NCBI RefSeq assembly: GCF_001399755.1
Contig: NZ_LJCP01000006.1
Location: forward strand, 186,001 to 250,000
DNA: 64,000 nucleotides
Direction: 5' to 3'
DNA from: Thiohalorhabdus denitrificans
GTDB taxonomy: Bacteria > Pseudomonadota > Gammaproteobacteria > Thiohalorhabdales > Thiohalorhabdaceae
The notes under the pieces are model-generated. The model was not told where the DNA came from and searched no databases. It saw only the letters and a program-made list of their open reading frames with translations. The translations under genes and the position numbers were made by a program. Position 1 is the first letter of the stretch, and the number at the start of each line of letters is the position of its first letter. Positions 27,446 to 35,013 of the stretch are shown one piece after another.

Positions 27446-29161
27446 ATGTCCCAGCCTATTCTCCCCACCCCTCCGGGTGAACCCTCTCAGCATTCCTACA
27501 CCACCTGGATCGCTACGGCCAAAAAGGAATGGGCCAAGCAAGAGGCCCGAACCGCAAGGATCAATGGCGCCGGCCGCTACGCTGACCATCCTCACATCGA
27601 CAAACTGGTTGAAGAGGCTGGCCGCCATGCCAGGGTCGACGTCGAGGTCTTTATCGGCCGGCTTCTTGAGCATGCCCATCCGGCTGGTTTGGACTCTAGG
27701 TCTGAGGATCCCGACATCCGCAAAAGGGCCAAGCAGCTAGCCTCCGTATGGTCCTACAAGGACTGGCTCCGTGTCTTTGAGTCGGATGCATGGCCCCTGG
27801 CCGCCGCCCAACTCGACGTGGCCCAAGTGGCACCCCCTCCAGGAACCCCGAAGGCAGCCGCCAAACGTGCAAAGAATGAGATGTGGTGGAGGCGGCGCCT
27901 ACGGGACACACTTAGAACAGGTCGGGGGCGAATCGATACCCTGCTCGGCCTGGTCGAAAAGTACGTTTCCCCCTTCGCCGCCCAAAATCGTCGGGAACAA
28001 GAAACGAGGTCTCGGGAGACTCTTGAGCGGCTGGATGCCGTGAGCAATGAGGGTGACCGCGTGAATGTTGCCCAGGTTGCCGATGCGGGCCGCCGTGGGC
28101 GAGCTGCTCGCCTAAAAGCCCAGGCGTTTGGATATGCTGCCCGTGCTCAGGCGGAAGGTCTTACTGGGTATCTCGTCACCCTCACCTGCCCTTCCCGCAT
28201 GCATCCCGGTTCCCATAAGTGGGACGGCACTATGCCGGACGAAGCCGCCGAATGGCTTAGGGAGCAGTGGCGGTTGTGGTACAACCGCGAAGGCCGCATG
28301 ACCCAGAGCCGGGAACCGTTGCACGCCTATATGCTGTCCGTGGTCGAGCCTCATAAAGACGGAGCCCCACATCTCCATGCGGTCGTTTGGACCGACGAAG
28401 GGGACCGGCTAAGGGAGGGGCTGCGTGAATACTTCCTTTATGCCTCTGACCCCGAAGAACCGGGGGCCGATGAACGTCGTGTCCAAGTAGAGGCGGCCCG
28501 GAGCCAAGGTGGGGCCGTGGTTTACGCGCTTAAGTACGCGACCAAATACGCCACCCCGGAGGCCCTCACCCAGGAGACGGCCCCTAAAACAGAGCCCGAG
28601 TTTCGCCACGAGGACAATACTGTCGCCGTCCGAGCATGGCGGGGACAATGGGGAATACGGGGATTTGACTTCGCGGCCACGCACCAACAGGCTCCGCCCG
28701 TTGGAGTATGGGATGAACTTCGTAGGGTCCCCATGATGGATCCTACTCACCCTCTATTCCCCCAATGGCAAGCAGCCCAGGGAGCGGATTGGGCGGGGTT
28801 CATGGACTCTTGGTCCCAGGCCCCTTCCAGGGTCGTCTACGAAGTTAAGGTCAACGCCTACGGGGAGGAGGTGAGAGGTGCCCCCCGTGGAGTCGACCTC
28901 CGGGTTGGAGGCGCTTACCTCGAAACCCGCCCTTTGACTTGGTCTATTGAGCCAAAACCCCCGGAAGAAGACCCTGCCTGTTACGAAAAACCCGTCTCAC
29001 CGGGCGTTGCAATTGTTGATAGAGGGCCAAGGGGGGCGACCGAACCTACGGGAACAGGGCCCAAAATGGCGGCCTTCCGGGGGACTGACCCCCCGCCACG
29101 AGACCTCGCGGTCTTTGATAGCGTTGCCGAGGACGACGACATTCCCTTCGACTACGAATAA
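27446..29161 (+). CDS. HUH replication initiation endonuclease (phage P2 gpA family)
   Basis: A predicted rolling-circle initiator that nicks one strand at the origin and stays attached through a tyrosine. It has 571 aa. Motif I is GYLVTLTCPSRMHPG (about residues 239-253). The preceding VVEPHKDGAPHLHAVVW holds the HUH metal-binding HxH (about 300-312). The tyrosine motif is VVYALKYATKYATPEA (about 356-372), with tandem Tyr as in P2 gpA. The C-terminal third is divergent and proline-rich. It is not a mobilisation relaxase of MOBF or MOBP type by motif order. This gene shows the element can probably replicate as a circle. Confidence 0.88.
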   Translation: MSQPILPTPPGEPSQHSYTTWIATAKKEWAKQEARTARINGAGRYADHPHIDKLVEEAGRHARVDVEVFIGRLLEHAHPAGLDSRSEDPDIRKRAKQLASVWSYKDWLRVFESDAWPLAAAQLDVAQVAPPPGTPKAAAKRAKNEMWWRRRLRDTLRTGRGRIDTLLGLVEKYVSPFAAQNRREQETRSRETLERLDAVSNEGDRVNVAQVADAGRRGRAARLKAQAFGYAARAQAEGLTGYLVTLTCPSRMHPGSHKWDGTMPDEAAEWLREQWRLWYNREGRMTQSREPLHAYMLSVVEPHKDGAPHLHAVVWTDEGDRLREGLREYFLYASDPEEPGADERRVQVEAARSQGGAVVYALKYATKYATPEALTQETAPKTEPEFRHEDNTVAVRAWRGQWGIRGFDFAATHQQAPPVGVWDELRRVPMMDPTHPLFPQWQAAQGADWAGFMDSWSQAPSRVVYEVKVNAYGEEVRGAPRGVDLRVGGAYLETRPLTWSIEPKPPEEDPACYEKPVSPGVAIVDRGPRGATEPTGTGPKMAAFRGTDPPPRDLAVFDSVAEDDDIPFDYE

Positions 29162-29221
29162 AAGCAAAGGGGAAGGGCGGGATGTGCCTTGTTAGCAATT
29201 TTGGCTTAAAGGTAAGGCATT

Positions 29222-29656
29222 CTATTCGCATCCTGTTTCTTTGGATATGGAAACATTTCTTATTTTCCAGGAATTTGGCCTAACCTCTGTAGCATGGAAT
29301 TTTGTTGTTTTAGGGGCTCCATTTTTATCAAACTGAACAACTCCGCAGACTTCTCTTTTTTTGTCTTCAAAGAAAAAGTGGGGTTCCGTTGCTACATGCA
29401 TATTTTTAAATGCTGCCTTACTGTTTTTTGGGACTTTAAAATTTTCTTTCGCAGCTTTTTTAATTTCTTTAATTGTCCCGCTTTCCCAAGAATCCAGTTT
29501 TACTGGTGATGTAAGCATGTGGTATGCCCCTAAAACAATTAGAACAAGAGAAAATAAAAACCCGATAGATAGCATATCTTCAATTTGTATGCCCGTATAG
29601 CGCCCTAAAGCAGTAACAAAAAGAATAATAAAACCAATCCAAAAAATTACTTCCAT
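29222..29656 (-). CDS. Hypothetical AT-rich membrane protein
   Basis: 144 aa. Two N-terminal transmembrane helices (VIFWIGFIILFVTALG and GFLFSLVLIVLGAYHML) precede a Lys-rich soluble domain (GTIKEIKKAAKENFKVPKNS) with a mixed beta segment. Base composition is the most AT-rich of the window's genes, a sign of recent acquisition. Convergent with rep. No family recognised. Confidence 0.6.
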   Translation of the reverse strand: MEVIFWIGFIILFVTALGRYTGIQIEDMLSIGFLFSLVLIVLGAYHMLTSPVKLDSWESGTIKEIKKAAKENFKVPKNSKAAFKNMHVATEPHFFFEDKKREVCGVVQFDKNGAPKTTKFHATEVRPNSWKIRNVSISKETGCE

Positions 29657-30250
29657 AGAGTTTCCAATTACAAAGATGTTTGGCTTCTAGGGTATGAAGG
29701 ATTGTACCCCTAAAAAAAGAGAAATTAAATTACTATAAACCTATTTGAAACAGCAGGCTGTTGAGGGGGGAGGGGGAGGAGACATTTTAAGGTTCCCCCT
29801 ACTGGCCGGTGACTTCCCGAGCCCCCACTTGGCGGAATCTGGCTGTTTGCGCCTGCTCCGTGCGGGCCGGGCCTCCGGCCCAGTCCTCCTCCGCGGCCGG
29901 CGCCCTAGTGCGGCCACTTGCGGTCCACGATCTTCCGGCGGGGGTAGTACCCGCCGAGGACCGATAACCCCCAGCGCCCGGAGCTCCTCATGGCCGCAGC
30001 TTGCTTTGTTCCCCCCAGGGAGCCCGTTCTCGACCCGGGCATCCCGTCCCTACTCCGGGGTCTCCCCCGGGATCTCGTTACATTCATTCCGGCGGGGCCC
30101 GGAATGAATGTAACGCCAGGAGAAGGAGGGCCCGTTAACCGGTTAGCCGGGATGCCCGTGGGATCTCCGGCCCCCCTACCATGCTGGCTTGCTGGCCTCG
30201 CCGAGGATTCGCTTAACCTGGACGGTCTCCGTCAAGTAAAAGGAGAGCCA
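29657..30250. other. Non-coding region between rep and the RHH-type gene
   Basis: No convincing gene: the open frames are Ser/Arg/Pro-rich shadows. The left 100 bp are AT-rich and probably hold the leftward promoter. The rest is G/C-rich with a GGCGGG..CCCGCC hairpin near 29937-29955, the long palindrome at 30076-30115 (separate entry) and one AACCGGTT box (30137-30144) shared with the right end. At 30251 an ATG with AAAAGGAG upstream opens a 10-codon frame. Confidence 0.5.
30076..30115. repeat. Perfect 17-bp palindrome, candidate nick site/oriT or operator
   Basis: The arms CGTTACATTCATTCCGG (30076-30092) and its exact complement (30099-30115) flank the 6-nt loop CGGGGC. No T tract follows, so it is not a terminator. 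Position and perfection suit a double-strand origin or oriT hairpin for the HUH protein, or a binding site for the downstream RHH-type protein. Confidence 0.75.
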
Positions 30251-30279
30251 ATGCCGAATCGCGGAAAAGGGGGAAAATC

Positions 30280-30720
30280 GTGAGCACTCAGCTTACTTTG
30301 CGAATCTCGGACGACCTTCTGGCCCAGGCCCAGGAGCAGGCCGGAGATAGCCGAGCGGAGGTCCTCCGCAGGTGGGTGGAGATGGGCGCCCGGGCCGAGG
30401 AATCCGTCCGCAACATCCAGGACCAGGTGGATGCCTTGCGGAGGGTGGTCGAGGAGCAGCAGGCCTTGATTGAGCGTCAGGCCGAGCGTCAGGCCCAGGA
30501 GGCCCAGGACGCCAAAGCTCGGGACGATGCCTTGGCCCGAAGGGTTGAGGAACTGATGAAGGGCCTCAAGGCCCAGGACCAGCACGCCCAGATTCTGAAG
30601 CGCGAAGTCTCGGGCCTCTGGCGGGGTCTCGGGGCGCAGCTCCTCAGTCGCCGTAAGCGCGACAACGAAGCGGCCCAGGCTGAGGCCCAGGAGCTCCGGG
30701 AGCTTGCTGGCCTCAAGTGA
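30280..30720 (+). CDS. Putative ribbon-helix-helix/coiled-coil accessory protein
   Basis: 146 aa. The N terminus QLTLRISDDLLAQAQEQAG followed by RAEVLRRWVEMG has the strand-helix-helix pattern of RHH DNA-binding proteins. A long Gln/Glu/Arg coiled coil with RQAERQAQEAQDAKARDD repeats follows, and the end is basic. Such proteins serve as plasmid copy or mobilisation accessory factors. The GTG start overlaps the stop of a 10-codon frame (MPNRGKGGKS), suggesting coupling. The palindrome at 30076-30115 lies upstream and could be its target. The family assignment is an inference. Confidence 0.6.
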   Translation: MSTQLTLRISDDLLAQAQEQAGDSRAEVLRRWVEMGARAEESVRNIQDQVDALRRVVEEQQALIERQAERQAQEAQDAKARDDALARRVEELMKGLKAQDQHAQILKREVSGLWRGLGAQLLSRRKRDNEAAQAEAQELRELAGLK

Positions 30721-30754
30721 ACCACTGCCGCCCCCCTCGGGGGATGAGATCGAC

Positions 30755-30780
30755 GGCCCGGTCCAGCGCCGGGCCTTTCT
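30755..30780 (+). terminator. Terminator after the RHH-type gene
   Basis: Stem GGCCCGG / CCGGGCC with loop TCCAGCG, then TTTCT, 34 bp after the stop codon. Confidence 0.8.
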
Positions 30781-31212
30781 CGTCCCTTGGGGCCGGTAGT
30801 GGTCCACGGCCGCAGCGCCGCTCGGGCCCCGGCTCGGAAGCGCAGCCGAAGGCGAGCATCCCAGCCGGGGAGCGGCGCAGGCAGAACCCAACCGAGGATG
30901 AGCACACAGCCGACGCACCTGTGCCGCTGGCATCGTCGGGCGGTTTCCGACATCCCAAAGGAGGAGGTCAACACACCCGACGCACCCTAGGTGCTGTACA
31001 AACGGGGGCTTCGTTGCGGCGCAGAAGCCCCCAGGAGCCCGTCTTACCGTGTCTTACCATTTGTCTTACCCCGTAAGACCCCTGCCAGCAGTGCCAGCAT
31101 CCCTGCCAGCATTTGCCCCCGCTTGACCGCGCTTTCGGCGCGTCTTACTGCGTCTTATGGCTGCTGGCGGGGTCCGCATCCCACTAGAGATCCCGGACTA
31201 GGTGTGGGGTCA
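30781..31212. repeat. Iteron-like repeat cluster in non-coding DNA (candidate origin)
   Basis: GTCTTAC occurs at 31041, 31051, 31063 and 31142, with GTCTTAT at 31152 and an inverted copy GTAAGAC at 31073. TGCCAGCA occurs at 31083, 31092 and 31104, with an inverted TGCTGGC at 31162. A GGGGGCTTC..GAAGCCCCC hairpin lies at about 31005-31031. There is no supportable gene in this stretch. Two repeat families packed into about 130 bp resemble a replication origin or partition site. Confidence 0.6.
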
Positions 31213-31428
31213 GTCCCTATTCGCCACAGACGAACGGCAAGGCGGAGCGCTTCATCCAGACAGCGCTCAACGAATGGGCCTATGCGGCGGAGTACAGCTC
31301 CTCCGAGCAGCGCCGCCAGCGGCTTCCCGAGTGGCTCAAGGAGTACAACTGGCTACGGCCGCATGGGAGCCTGAATGATCAGCCACCGGTCAGCGTGATC
31401 GGGTAACTGTGGACAACCTCTTGTTACA
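31213..31428 (+). pseudogene. IS481-family transposase C-terminal remnant with right end
   Basis: The frame to the TAA at 31404-31406 reads PYSPQTNGKAERFIQTALNE then KEYNWLRPHGSLNDQPPVS, the classic C terminus of IS481-type DDE transposases. Only about 63 residues remain; the catalytic N-terminal part and left end are gone. After the stop, GTGGACAACCTCTTGTTACA ends in ACA at 31428 like an IS481 inverted repeat. Evidence of past insertion followed by deletion in the element. Confidence 0.85.
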
Positions 31429-31525
31429 GCACAACTAGACCACGTAGTGCCCTGGACGGTAATACACAACACTCCTACTCTAGTAAGGAGCACTCGTAAC
31501 TTACTACAAATAAAAGGACAACTGT

Positions 31526-32293
31526 ATGAATATTAATAATCCAGCTAACTGTATTTTATTAGTACTGGCTATAGTGCTTACTGGCTGTGGCGGAGGTGGA
31601 GATGGAGGTGGTAGCTCCTCCAGTTCTTCCTTCATTCTCGAAGAGGGTATTGAAGTCTCAGATTCCACTCTCCGAACTTACCAAAACGGGGAGACCTGGG
31701 ACTACTTGTTAGAAGGAACCCACGAAGATGGGTCTACAAAGGAAAACCTATCAGGAAGCTACAAAATATCCTATTTTACCAAAACGAAAACCGCTCCAGA
31801 CACCCAGACCGTTGATACGGAAAGCATAAGCGGAAAACTAACCATCAGCGAGGGGTCCACTATAAATTCTAATATCCAAAATTATGTTTATCAGGATAGC
31901 AATGGAGACATGTATTATTATGGAGATCAAGAAGATGGATGGATTAAATCTGGTCCCGTCCTAAATACGCCTGGAACTATTTACACAGGGTACGCAAAGA
32001 GCCACAGCTTCACTTACGAGAACGGAGCCAGACACGAATCAACTGTAAACGTTGTCGGGACCGCCAAAGTGGAAACTCCTGCCGGTAGCTATGAGACCTA
32101 CAAGATTGAGGGTTCCTCCACTATTACAGACACTGATGGATCCTACAAAAAATCCAATTCTACTTCTTGGTTTTCCCCGAAGCTAGGCCAGACAGTGATA
32201 AGAGAAAGGAATGTTTCCTACTACGACGCCTACGATTCCTTCGAAGATTCCTTTACCTGGACTATCAAGCTAACTGGGGGCAGTGCTACCTAA
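31526..32293 (+). CDS. Hypothetical lipoprotein, AT-rich cargo gene
   Basis: 255 aa. Signal CILLVLAIVLTGCGGGGDGG has lipobox LTGC, followed by a Gly/Ser linker typical of surface lipoproteins. The mature part is Ser/Thr/Tyr-rich beta-type sequence (TYQNGETWDYLLEG, KVETPAGSYETYKIEG, WFSPKLGQTVIRE), the last resembling domains in proteins with repeated sheet folds. Clearly AT-richer than the chromosome. It lies between the IS481 remnant and attR, the usual place for cargo. Function unknown. Confidence 0.7.
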   Translation: MNINNPANCILLVLAIVLTGCGGGGDGGGSSSSSSFILEEGIEVSDSTLRTYQNGETWDYLLEGTHEDGSTKENLSGSYKISYFTKTKTAPDTQTVDTESISGKLTISEGSTINSNIQNYVYQDSNGDMYYYGDQEDGWIKSGPVLNTPGTIYTGYAKSHSFTYENGARHESTVNVVGTAKVETPAGSYETYKIEGSSTITDTDGSYKKSNSTSWFSPKLGQTVIRERNVSYYDAYDSFEDSFTWTIKLTGGSAT

Positions 32294-32302
32294 CTGTGGG
32301 GT

Positions 32303-32350
32303 TTAACCGGTTTACGGTATTAACCGGTTAGGGCCGATCTAAACCGGTTA
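32303..32350. repeat. Three AACCGGTT palindromic boxes beside attR
   Basis: AACCGGTT occurs at 32305-32312, 32322-32329 and 32342-32349, usually preceded by TTA/CTA and followed by TA; a fourth box is at 30137-30144. They lie 37-80 bp inside the right end. Candidate sites for a directionality factor, a repressor or recombinase accessory. Confidence 0.65.
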
Positions 32351-32377
32351 GAACTAAGAGTTGTCGCAGGGTTGTAA

Positions 32378-32398
32378 ACAGGCTACGAAATGAGCAGC
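32378..32398. other. attR: right junction of the integrated element in comM
   Basis: The element ends ACAGGCTAC; comM resumes at the core GA (32387-32388) followed by AATGAGCAGCC. On the minus strand comM runs into an in-frame TAG at 32385-32383 within the element, so the 5' half is terminated at once. Confidence 0.8.
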
Positions 32399-33030
32399 CC
32401 GTGCCCGCCGGCGGCGGCCACCTCCAGGGCCCGCTTGGCGGGCGCCTGCCCCCGCACGTCGGCCAGGTCGGGCGGGTGGTGGTCCGGGGGCGCCCCGGGA
32501 GCGGCGGGCGCCAGGTCGGACTCGCCGCGCAGGAAGGCGGTGACGGCGGTGAGGGAGGCGGCGCCGTGGACGGGAACGGTGCCCGCCACGGCCGCCTCGG
32601 CGGCGTTGGCCTCGGGCACCAGGAGCGCCTCCCCGGAACCGGCCAGGGCCAGAGCCGCGGCGAGGGCCCCGTGCACCGGGCGCAAGCGCCCGTCCAGGGT
32701 CAGCTCGCCAAGGAACTCCCGGCCCGCCAGGGCCTCCGCCGGCAGCTGGCCGGAGGCGGCCAGGATCCCCAGGGCGATGGGCAGGTCGAAGCGCCCGCCC
32801 TCCTTGGGCAGGTCCGCGGGGGCCAGGTTGACGGTGACGCGCGCGGTGGGGAAGTCGAAGCCGCTGTTCACCAGCGCGGCGCGCACGCGGTCCTTGGCCT
32901 CCCGCACCGCCGCCTCCGGCAGGCCCACGATGGCCAGCGCCGGCAGGCCGCCGGCCAGGTCCACCTCCACCTCCACGGCGGGGGAATCCACCCCCGCCAG
33001 GGCCCGGCTGCGTACCACCGCGTGGCCCAT
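32387..33030 (-). pseudogene. comM: comM (yifB) 5' part: N-terminal domain half
   Basis: Encodes ComM residues 1-214: the N-terminal ChlI-like domain with SRALAGVDSPAVEVEVDL, GLPEAAVREAKDRVRAAL and NLAPADLPKEGGRFDLPIAL, up to the start of the AAA+ domain (GHGLLIS). It stops after the junction serine at a TAG inside the element. The Walker A GPPGAGKT is in the other half at 20716-21583. Its own start and upstream region are intact, next to ubiK as in many gammaproteobacteria. Excision would restore the gene. Confidence 0.93.
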
Positions 33031-33066
33031 GCGCCCCCTTTCCCGCTGTGCCCCGGAGGGGGCCCG

Positions 33067-33399
33067 TTACTTGCGCGGCTCGTTGGGATCCCAGTCGGTG
33101 GAGGGATCCGCCGGATCCTCGGCCAGCGGCTCCGCGTCGAAGTGGGTCTCGCCGCTCCCCTCGGGGCGCTCGACGCCGAGGCGGGCCTCCAGCTCCTCCA
33201 CCCGCTTCAGGGTGGCGTCCAGGGCCTGCTGCTGGCGGTCGAACTCCTCCCGGGTGATCAGGTCCATGCGCTCCAGGACGGGGCGGATCGCGTCGCGGAC
33301 GGCCTGCTCCATGCGCTCCGGGGGCAGGCCCAGGCGGCCCAGGGCGCCGCCGATCTCGCGGGCGAGATTGTCCAGCAGGCTGGTGGTGGATTGGCTCAT
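33067..33399 (-). CDS. ubiK: Ubiquinone biosynthesis accessory factor UbiK (YqiC/BMFP)
   Basis: A small coiled-coil protein that helps assemble the UbiJ-UbiK ubiquinone metabolon. It has 110 aa from ATG 33399 (MSQSTTSLLDNLAREIGGAL). The family core LITREEFDRQQQALDATLKR and VEELEARLG forms the trimeric coiled coil. An acidic extension follows (GSGETHFDAEPLAEDPADPS), longer than in E. coli. It lies 36 bp upstream of comM on the same strand. The gene order ubiK-comM-(element)-comM'-ubiC-ubiA-ubiD suggests a ubiquinone-linked gene train now split. Confidence 0.93.
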   Translation of the reverse strand: MSQSTTSLLDNLAREIGGALGRLGLPPERMEQAVRDAIRPVLERMDLITREEFDRQQQALDATLKRVEELEARLGVERPEGSGETHFDAEPLAEDPADPSTDWDPNEPRK

Positions 33400-33606
33400 G
33401 GCTCCCTCCCGGGACGATGGGGAAAAACGCGGATTTCGCCCCATCCTAGCAGAGACTTGGGCGTTCCGGACCAGCCCCCGCACCCCGCGAAACGGGCCCG
33501 CCGGAGCGCGGGTTTTCCCATCCGTTTCAGGAACGTCCTATAATCCCCCCGAGCCTCCGGTACGCCGTCCGGAAAACCCCGCCAGCCCAAGGGATCGCCA
33601 GCCGCC

Positions 33607-34929
33607 ATGACCGACCGGTCCACGCCCCCCTTCGTCCGCTCCTTCCGCGACGCTGCGCCCTACGTCCACGCCTTCCGGGGGCGGACCTTCGTGGTGGTGT
33701 TCGGCGGCGAGATGGTGGCCGAGGGCCAGTTCACCGCTCTGGCCCACGATCTGGCCCTGCTCAACAGCCTCGGCGTGCGGCTGGTGCTGGTGCACGGCGC
33801 GCGGCCCCAGATCGAGGACCGCATCGCCGCCCACGGCGCCGCGCCGCGCGTGGAACGGGGCTGGCGGGTCACCGACGCGGCCGCCCTGGGGGCGGTGAAG
33901 GAGGGCGTGGGCCGGTTGCGCCTGGAGGTCGAGGCGGCCCTGTCCATGGGCATGGCCCATACCCCCATGGCCGGGGCGGCTCTGCGGGTGGTGTCCGGCA
34001 ATTTCCTTCGGGCGCGGCCGGTGGGGGTGCGGGACGGGGTGGACTACGAATACACCGGGGAGGTGCGCAGCGTGGACGTGGAGGGCATCCGGCGCTGCCT
34101 GGACGCCGACGAGATGGTCCTGCTGTCCCCGGTGGGCGCCTCCCCCACCGGCGAGCTGTTCAACCTGCGCGCCGAGGAGGTGGCCTCCGCCGCCGCCGGG
34201 GCGCTGCGGGCCGACAAGCTGCTGTTCCTCGTGGACGCACAGGGGCTGGAGGACATCGACGGTCGGCTGCAGGGCCACCTGGCCCCGGAGGAGGTGACGC
34301 GGGTCCTGGAGGCGCGCGCCGACTTGCCGGAGGAGATCGCCTTGCACCTGCACACCGCCGTGGACGCCTGCGCCGCCGGGGTGCGGCGGGTGCACCTGGT
34401 AAGCCGCCACCGCGACGGGGCCCTGCTCCAGGAGCTGTTCACCCGCGACGGCGTGGGCACCCTGGTCACCGCCGAGCGCTACGAGGAGACCCGGCCGGCG
34501 GGCGAGGACGACATCGGCGGCATCCTGGAGCTGATCGAGCCGCTGGAGGCCGAGGGGGTGCTGGTGCGCCGCGGGCGGGAGCGCCTGGAGACGGAGATCG
34601 GCGACTACCTGGTCATGGAGCGCGACGGGGCGGTGGTAGCCACCGCCGCCCTCCATCCCTTCCCCGACCAGGGGGTGGCGGAGCTGGCCTGCCTGGCGGT
34701 GCATTCGGACTACCGCGGCGAGGGCCGGGGCGAGGCCCTGCTGGAGGAGGCGGAGGCGAGCGCCCGGGAGCGGGGCCTGAGCGGGCTGTTCGTGCTCACC
34801 ACCCGGGCCGCCCACTGGTTCCTCGAGCGGGGCTTCACCGAGGTGGGGCTCGACGCCCTGCCGGTGGAGCGCCGCGCCCTGTACAATCTGGACCGCCGCT
34901 CCAAGGTCTTCTGGAAGGACCTCGGCTGA
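33607..34929 (+). CDS. argA: N-acetylglutamate synthase (amino-acid N-acetyltransferase)
   Basis: Acetylates glutamate with acetyl-CoA, the first step of arginine synthesis. It has 440 aa. The N-terminal amino-acid-kinase-like regulatory domain shows FRGRTFVVVFGGEMVAEGQ and RLVLVHGARPQIEDRIAAHG. The C-terminal GNAT domain shows ELACLAVHSDYRGEGRGEAL (acetyl-CoA loop) and FVLTTRAAHWFLERGFTEVG. This fused layout is ArgA, not ArgB (no GNAT) or the ArgJ route. Monocistronic here, divergent from ubiK. Confidence 0.95.
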   Translation: MTDRSTPPFVRSFRDAAPYVHAFRGRTFVVVFGGEMVAEGQFTALAHDLALLNSLGVRLVLVHGARPQIEDRIAAHGAAPRVERGWRVTDAAALGAVKEGVGRLRLEVEAALSMGMAHTPMAGAALRVVSGNFLRARPVGVRDGVDYEYTGEVRSVDVEGIRRCLDADEMVLLSPVGASPTGELFNLRAEEVASAAAGALRADKLLFLVDAQGLEDIDGRLQGHLAPEEVTRVLEARADLPEEIALHLHTAVDACAAGVRRVHLVSRHRDGALLQELFTRDGVGTLVTAERYEETRPAGEDDIGGILELIEPLEAEGVLVRRGRERLETEIGDYLVMERDGAVVATAALHPFPDQGVAELACLAVHSDYRGEGRGEALLEEAEASARERGLSGLFVLTTRAAHWFLERGFTEVGLDALPVERRALYNLDRRSKVFWKDLG

Positions 34930-35013
34930 CCGGACGGGAACCGGGGCCCGCCCCGGTTGCCCTATACCCTGTCAGGTACGCGGCCGTACGCAACGTTGGG
35001 GAAGACCCTGCCC

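Larger units (their letters stand above)
21586..32386. mobile_element. 10.8-kb serine-recombinase integrative element inserted in comM
   Basis: The boundaries follow from rejoining comM: removing 21586-32388 leaves one GA core and an intact reading frame. The contents are a large serine recombinase, a DUF5677-like protein, a minus-strand cassette of seven small genes, an HUH replication initiator, an RHH/coiled-coil protein, repeat-rich non-coding DNA, an IS481 scrap and a lipoprotein. Codon and base usage differ from the flanks, with several clearly AT-rich genes. No structural phage genes, Zot/pI ATPase, relaxosome or T4SS genes were seen. It is probably an integrative plasmid-like replicon or a satellite. 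Confidence 0.9.

Noticed and set aside
29745-30107. Open frame of 120 codons right of the AT-rich membrane gene
   Set aside because: Ser/Arg/Pro-rich with no ribosome site; spans hairpins and the palindrome, typical of a chance frame.
30232-30933. Minus-strand frame over the RHH/coiled-coil gene
   Set aside because: Antisense shadow of a better-supported gene with start, ribosome site and terminator.
21586-32386. Integrated filamentous phage (inovirus)
   Set aside because: HUH initiator and small membrane proteins fit superficially, but no Zot/pI ATPase with Walker A and no coat-like signal peptide plus single helix of the right type were found.
21586-32386. ICE or mobilisable element with relaxase and T4SS
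   Set aside because: The HUH protein matches replication initiators rather than MOB relaxases and no conjugation genes are present.
21586-32386. Defence island
   Set aside because: No restriction, CRISPR, retron, toxin-antitoxin or NTPase-helicase defence gene is recognisable; the nuclease is secreted-type SNc.
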